Part shown: positions 61,272 through 64,000 of the stretch, in pieces
Numbering within the stretch: position 1 is the first letter of the stretch
How the letters are laid out: each line of letters begins with the position of its first letter
Program-made: the position numbers and the translations under genes
Assembly: GCF_001659605.2 (NCBI RefSeq)
Contig: NC_035170.2
Coordinates: 310,001-374,000, forward strand
Source: Manihot esculenta
Taxonomy: Eukaryota; Streptophyta; Magnoliopsida; Malpighiales; Euphorbiaceae
DNA length: 64,000 nt
Direction: 5' to 3'
Notes under the pieces: generated by a model
Told to the model about the DNA's origin: nothing
What the model saw: the letters and a program-made list of their open reading frames with translations, nothing else
The model's database searches: none

Positions 61272-61485
61272 TATGTTATGCCATGTAAGAGAAAGACCAT
61301 GACCCATTCTACGTTCTGGCACAGTTGGACTATGTAGAGGACTATTGGTGACAAATTCATCCTTGATGTGATATGATTGTGATGTGATGCATTCCATGTT
61401 ATCATATGTTTTAAAAGTTTTATTATTCTGCTCACTGGGCTCTAGTAGCTCACCCCTCTCCCTAATCCCCCAGTTATTTTTTAAG
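61272..61485 (+). mobile_element. LTR fragment in opposite orientation
   Basis: Its reverse complement matches the LTR family (gggagaggggtgagct, gcccagtgagcag, gtcaccaatagtcctctaca; compare 930-1100). It thus lies in reverse orientation to the other LTRs, between gag sequence on the right and the foldback cluster on the left. Confidence 0.7.
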
Positions 61486-61664
61486 GTTGAGCTGGACTTG
61501 TATGAGAAGGTGGGGGTGGATACATGTGATATGGTGGGTAAAAAGAAGGATAAGGCATATATGGCATATAAGGTATATATGGGGCAAAGCTGGAGAAATC
61601 CGACGTACCTCCCATCGGATACCCCGGGCCCTGTGGAAAGGGTGGATAGCTAAACCCCGAGGCC
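61486..61664 (-). pseudogene. gag N-terminal segment (proline/tyrosine-rich)
   Basis: Minus-strand frame with SYPPFPQGPGYPMGG and a run of PYIPYMPYMPY. It continues in frame, if the solo LTR (61670-63780) and one duplication are left out, from the gag start piece at 63786-64000. On the other side it is separated from the rest of gag (60127 downward) by the LTR fragment and foldback cluster. Confidence 0.7.
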
Positions 61665-61749
61665 TGAGCTGTAACGACCCCAAAATGGACCGTCACCGGC
61701 GCTAGGATTCAGGTCGGCTTAAGGCCGCCAGAACCCGTAGCAAGCCTGC

Positions 61750-62250
61750 TGTAACAGCCCGGCCCTTTCACCGGCACTGTTACCGTTCACGGCCCAGGGC
61801 TATCCCTCGCCTGGCCTCTTGCCACCTCGGGCTTTCCGCTGGCATCGTGAACAGCTCTTAACATCCATTCACCCTCACGGGTTCCTGGCAGGATTTGTCC
61901 CCTTGGGTTCTCGCATCGCATCCTTACCCAAGTGGATTTGGCCCAAATTTCCCTTTGGAAATTAGGTCGCCTCCCCCACTACTCGAACCCTTGACCTCCC
62001 ACTTTAAGGGAATAGTCTGGTGAGAGTGAGTACCAATTGTTCCAAAGGGAAATTTGGGCCAAATCCACTTGGGGAAGGATGCGATGCGAGAACCCAAGGG
62101 GACAAATCCTGCCAGGAACCCGTGAGGGTGAATGGATATTAAGAGTTGTTTACGACGCCAGCGGAAAGCCCGAGGTGGCAAGAGGCCAGGCGAGGGATAG
62201 CCCTGGGCCGTGAACGGTAACAGTGCCGGTGAAAGGGCCGGGCTGTTACA
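61750..62250. mobile_element. Foldback element with long terminal inverted repeats and CCTGC TSD
   Basis: It begins tgtaacagcccggccctttc and ends with the exact reverse complement of that terminus; arms of roughly 210 bp are nearly identical in inverted orientation. The right arm lacks about 80 bp present in the left arm. Flanked by cctgc at 61745-61749 and 62251-62255. It carries no ORF of its own. Same family as the cluster at 60128-61271. Confidence 0.8.
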
Positions 62251-62355
62251 CCTGCTATACTCTCTGTGTACCTGGAAATCTCATACATGATCATACGTTT
62301 TCTGTGAAAATAAAAACTCTTTTCTGAACCACGGCTTAACCTGTGCATGCACTGT

Positions 62356-62390
62356 CTCTGTACTCTGTACTCTGTACTCTGTACGCTGTA
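62356..62390. repeat. 7-bp tandem repeat (TACTCTG)n in solo LTR
   Basis: About four to five units of tactctg, ending gtacgctgtac. Confidence 0.8.
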
Positions 62391-62804
62391 CCCCTGACTA
62401 GAGCTTGCTCTAGATGGGTGAACTCATACCTGTTAAGTCTGGTTTTTCACATACTCTGTAAAACATATACATCTACAGATCATGTACACAAAAGATTTAC
62501 AACAAACATAACTAAGTCAAGCACAATTCTAACTTAATACACAACTGTTACATCTCTTTAAGTTTACATGTCCACAATATTCTATTACAAAACTCTTCTC
62601 TCTTCCTGTACTCTGCTGGACTTCCCCTATACACTGTACATTGAACCTGCAAGACTGGGGTTAAGGGAGTGGGATGAGCTCTATAGCCCAGTGAGTAGAA
62701 CAGTAAAACAAGTCATTAAAACATGATCTCATGAAATGCATCATATCACAGACAATTCACATCACGGGTAAACCTGTCACCACATAGTCCCAGTAACTGT
62801 TCCG

Positions 62805-62996
62805 TGCCAGGCCGTAGACTGGGGTCCTGGTCTTCCTATACTGTATATGTATATGTGTATATAACACCTGTACTTACCATTTGCCAAGGCGTAGACTGGG
62901 CACCTGGTCTTTACTATACCTGCCAGGCCGTAGAATGGGGTCCTGGACTTTCCTATACTTGCCAGGCCGTAGAATGGGGTCCTGGACTTCCTATCT
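62805..62996. repeat. Tandem array of ~40-50-bp units in solo LTR
   Basis: Four units based on gccaggccgtagaatggggt followed by cctgg-ctt-cctatact, the first two diverged. It corresponds to the 46-bp repeats at 1083-1174. Confidence 0.75.
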
Positions 62997-63785
62997 GGAA
63001 CTATTGGATCATTCAGCATTCACCCACATCAACAAATAATTATGCAATGTAACATATTCGTGGATTCTAATGCAAACAACCTACTGCATACTCATGATGT
63101 ATGAATGATGCTAAAAGCATTAAAAACCCCAACAAATAACAAAGCATAACACATATATAAGCTGTTCCCACAAAATCATCAAAAACCTCTCTTTTACCCT
63201 ATTCATGCAACTCTCCCCAAAACCTCAAAAAATCATCCATAAAACATGAAAACAAGCTCAGGATCTTCACTTACCTCTTGAAACCAAGAAGATGAACGAT
63301 CCTAACGTGGAGTTTTAGAGCAACTCTCCTTCAAACTCTCCAACCTTCACAACTTTGTGTTTTAGGTCAAAACCTTCAAAATAACATGAAAATCATTGAA
63401 ATCTTTGCAGGATGTGATGAAAACATGAAGAAAACCTAAAGAAGGACAGGGTCTCACCTCAGAAAGTGAAAGAAACGGCAGTACTTATCCGTTCAACCGA
63501 CTGAGGGCCTTTTATAGGTGGCTGGCCAGACCACCTTCGGCGGCCTATCGTGAAACCAAAAGCCATGCATGTTCGGCTGCCGAACCTCACCTTCGGCGGC
63601 CGAACCTGGCTTTTCTGCCTTGGTTCTTTTCTTTCAAAACTCATTTCTTTTTAACACCATAACATAAAAACATACCATATTACTTTGAAAAACATAAATC
63701 TTACCCTTCTAGAGAATTCCGACATCCTGGATTCCACCGGACGACAGGAATTCCGATGCCGGCTAGAGCCGGGTATTACATGAGC

Positions 63786-64000
63786 GCCTCCTTGGGACTC
63801 TCCCATACCTTCTTCAGACCTTCCTATACCCATACTTTCATCTCTGCTCTGACCAACATCCATAGCCTCTCTCTCTTCCTCTGCTCTTCCCCCTCTATCT
63901 ATTCCTCTTATGCTCCCGTCAGAAGACCTTATAGGGTCTCGTGACGTTCCTTCCCTGCTTGACCTGTGAGATCTTGCCCTTGGCAATGCAGGAGGACGAG
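63786..64000 (-). pseudogene. gag N-terminus of the minus-strand chromovirus (runs off window)
   Basis: The minus-strand frame contains PRARSHRSSREGTSRDP and a Glu/Gly-rich stretch (GRSEEGMGESQGGA), directly followed by the solo LTR. It is the first part of the gag continued at 61664-61486. The element's 5' LTR and primer site should lie to the right of the window. Confidence 0.7.

Larger units (their letters stand above)
61670..63780 (-). mobile_element. Solo LTR with TGAGC target-site duplication
   Basis: It runs from tgtaacgaccccaaaatgga to gccgggtattaca and belongs to the same family as 53477-55558. The 5-bp duplication tgagc flanks it exactly (61665-61669 and 63781-63785). There is no internal region, so it is a solo LTR left by recombination between two LTRs. 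Without the foldback insert (61750-62250) it is about 1.6 kb, shorter than its relative because part of the dyad-rich region is missing. Confidence 0.88.

Overview
The window is plant nuclear DNA, most likely from a eudicot. Its genes have short exons with GT-AG introns, their products are clearly plant families (a PHT1 phosphate transporter, an LRR receptor kinase with a degenerate kinase domain, an S6 kinase, a MES17-like methylesterase), and most of the remaining sequence is plant-type Ty3/gypsy retrotransposons. A rosid such as a Euphorbiaceae species (cassava-like) would fit, but that is a guess.

Layout. 1-7154: remains of an Athila-lineage Ty3/gypsy element on the minus strand (gag-protease, tRNA-Asp primer site, 5' LTR, scrap of the other LTR), cut by a ~2.1 kb LTR of a second family. 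7153-8690: dead LINE. 9244-19773: three-exon gene for a mitochondrial membrane protein; its 8.4 kb first intron holds a MITE-like element and a three-level nest (LINE ORF1, then a hAT-like element, then a gag-only LTR retrotransposon), each inserted level with a target-site duplication. 22037-29725: a complete, young chromovirus with one open 1632-codon polyprotein, matching 5-bp duplications and a 747-bp deletion in its 5' LTR. 29731-33420: a dispersed repeat family and a patchwork insertion that joins a 5.8S rDNA/ITS fragment to a piece of the gag-only retroelement.

35438-47953 is the gene island: LRR receptor-like pseudokinase (+), PHT1 phosphate transporter (+), S6 kinase (-), MES17-like esterase (-). 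PHT1 and S6K are convergent. The four genes act in separate processes (cell-surface signalling, phosphate uptake, TOR signalling, hydrolysis of methylated hormones), and nothing in the sequence shows them to be co-regulated. 49393-51910 holds degraded Ty3/gypsy fragments. 53477-64000 is a second, dead chromovirus on the minus strand. Its gag is broken by a solo LTR and by copies of a ~290-bp inverted-repeat element whose ends look like the ends of this family's LTRs.

The most unusual items are that inverted-repeat element (possibly mobilised by a chromovirus integrase), the rDNA-retroelement patchwork insertion, and the two upstream ORFs in the S6K leader. I found no CRISPR array, no intact tRNA gene and no operon-like system.
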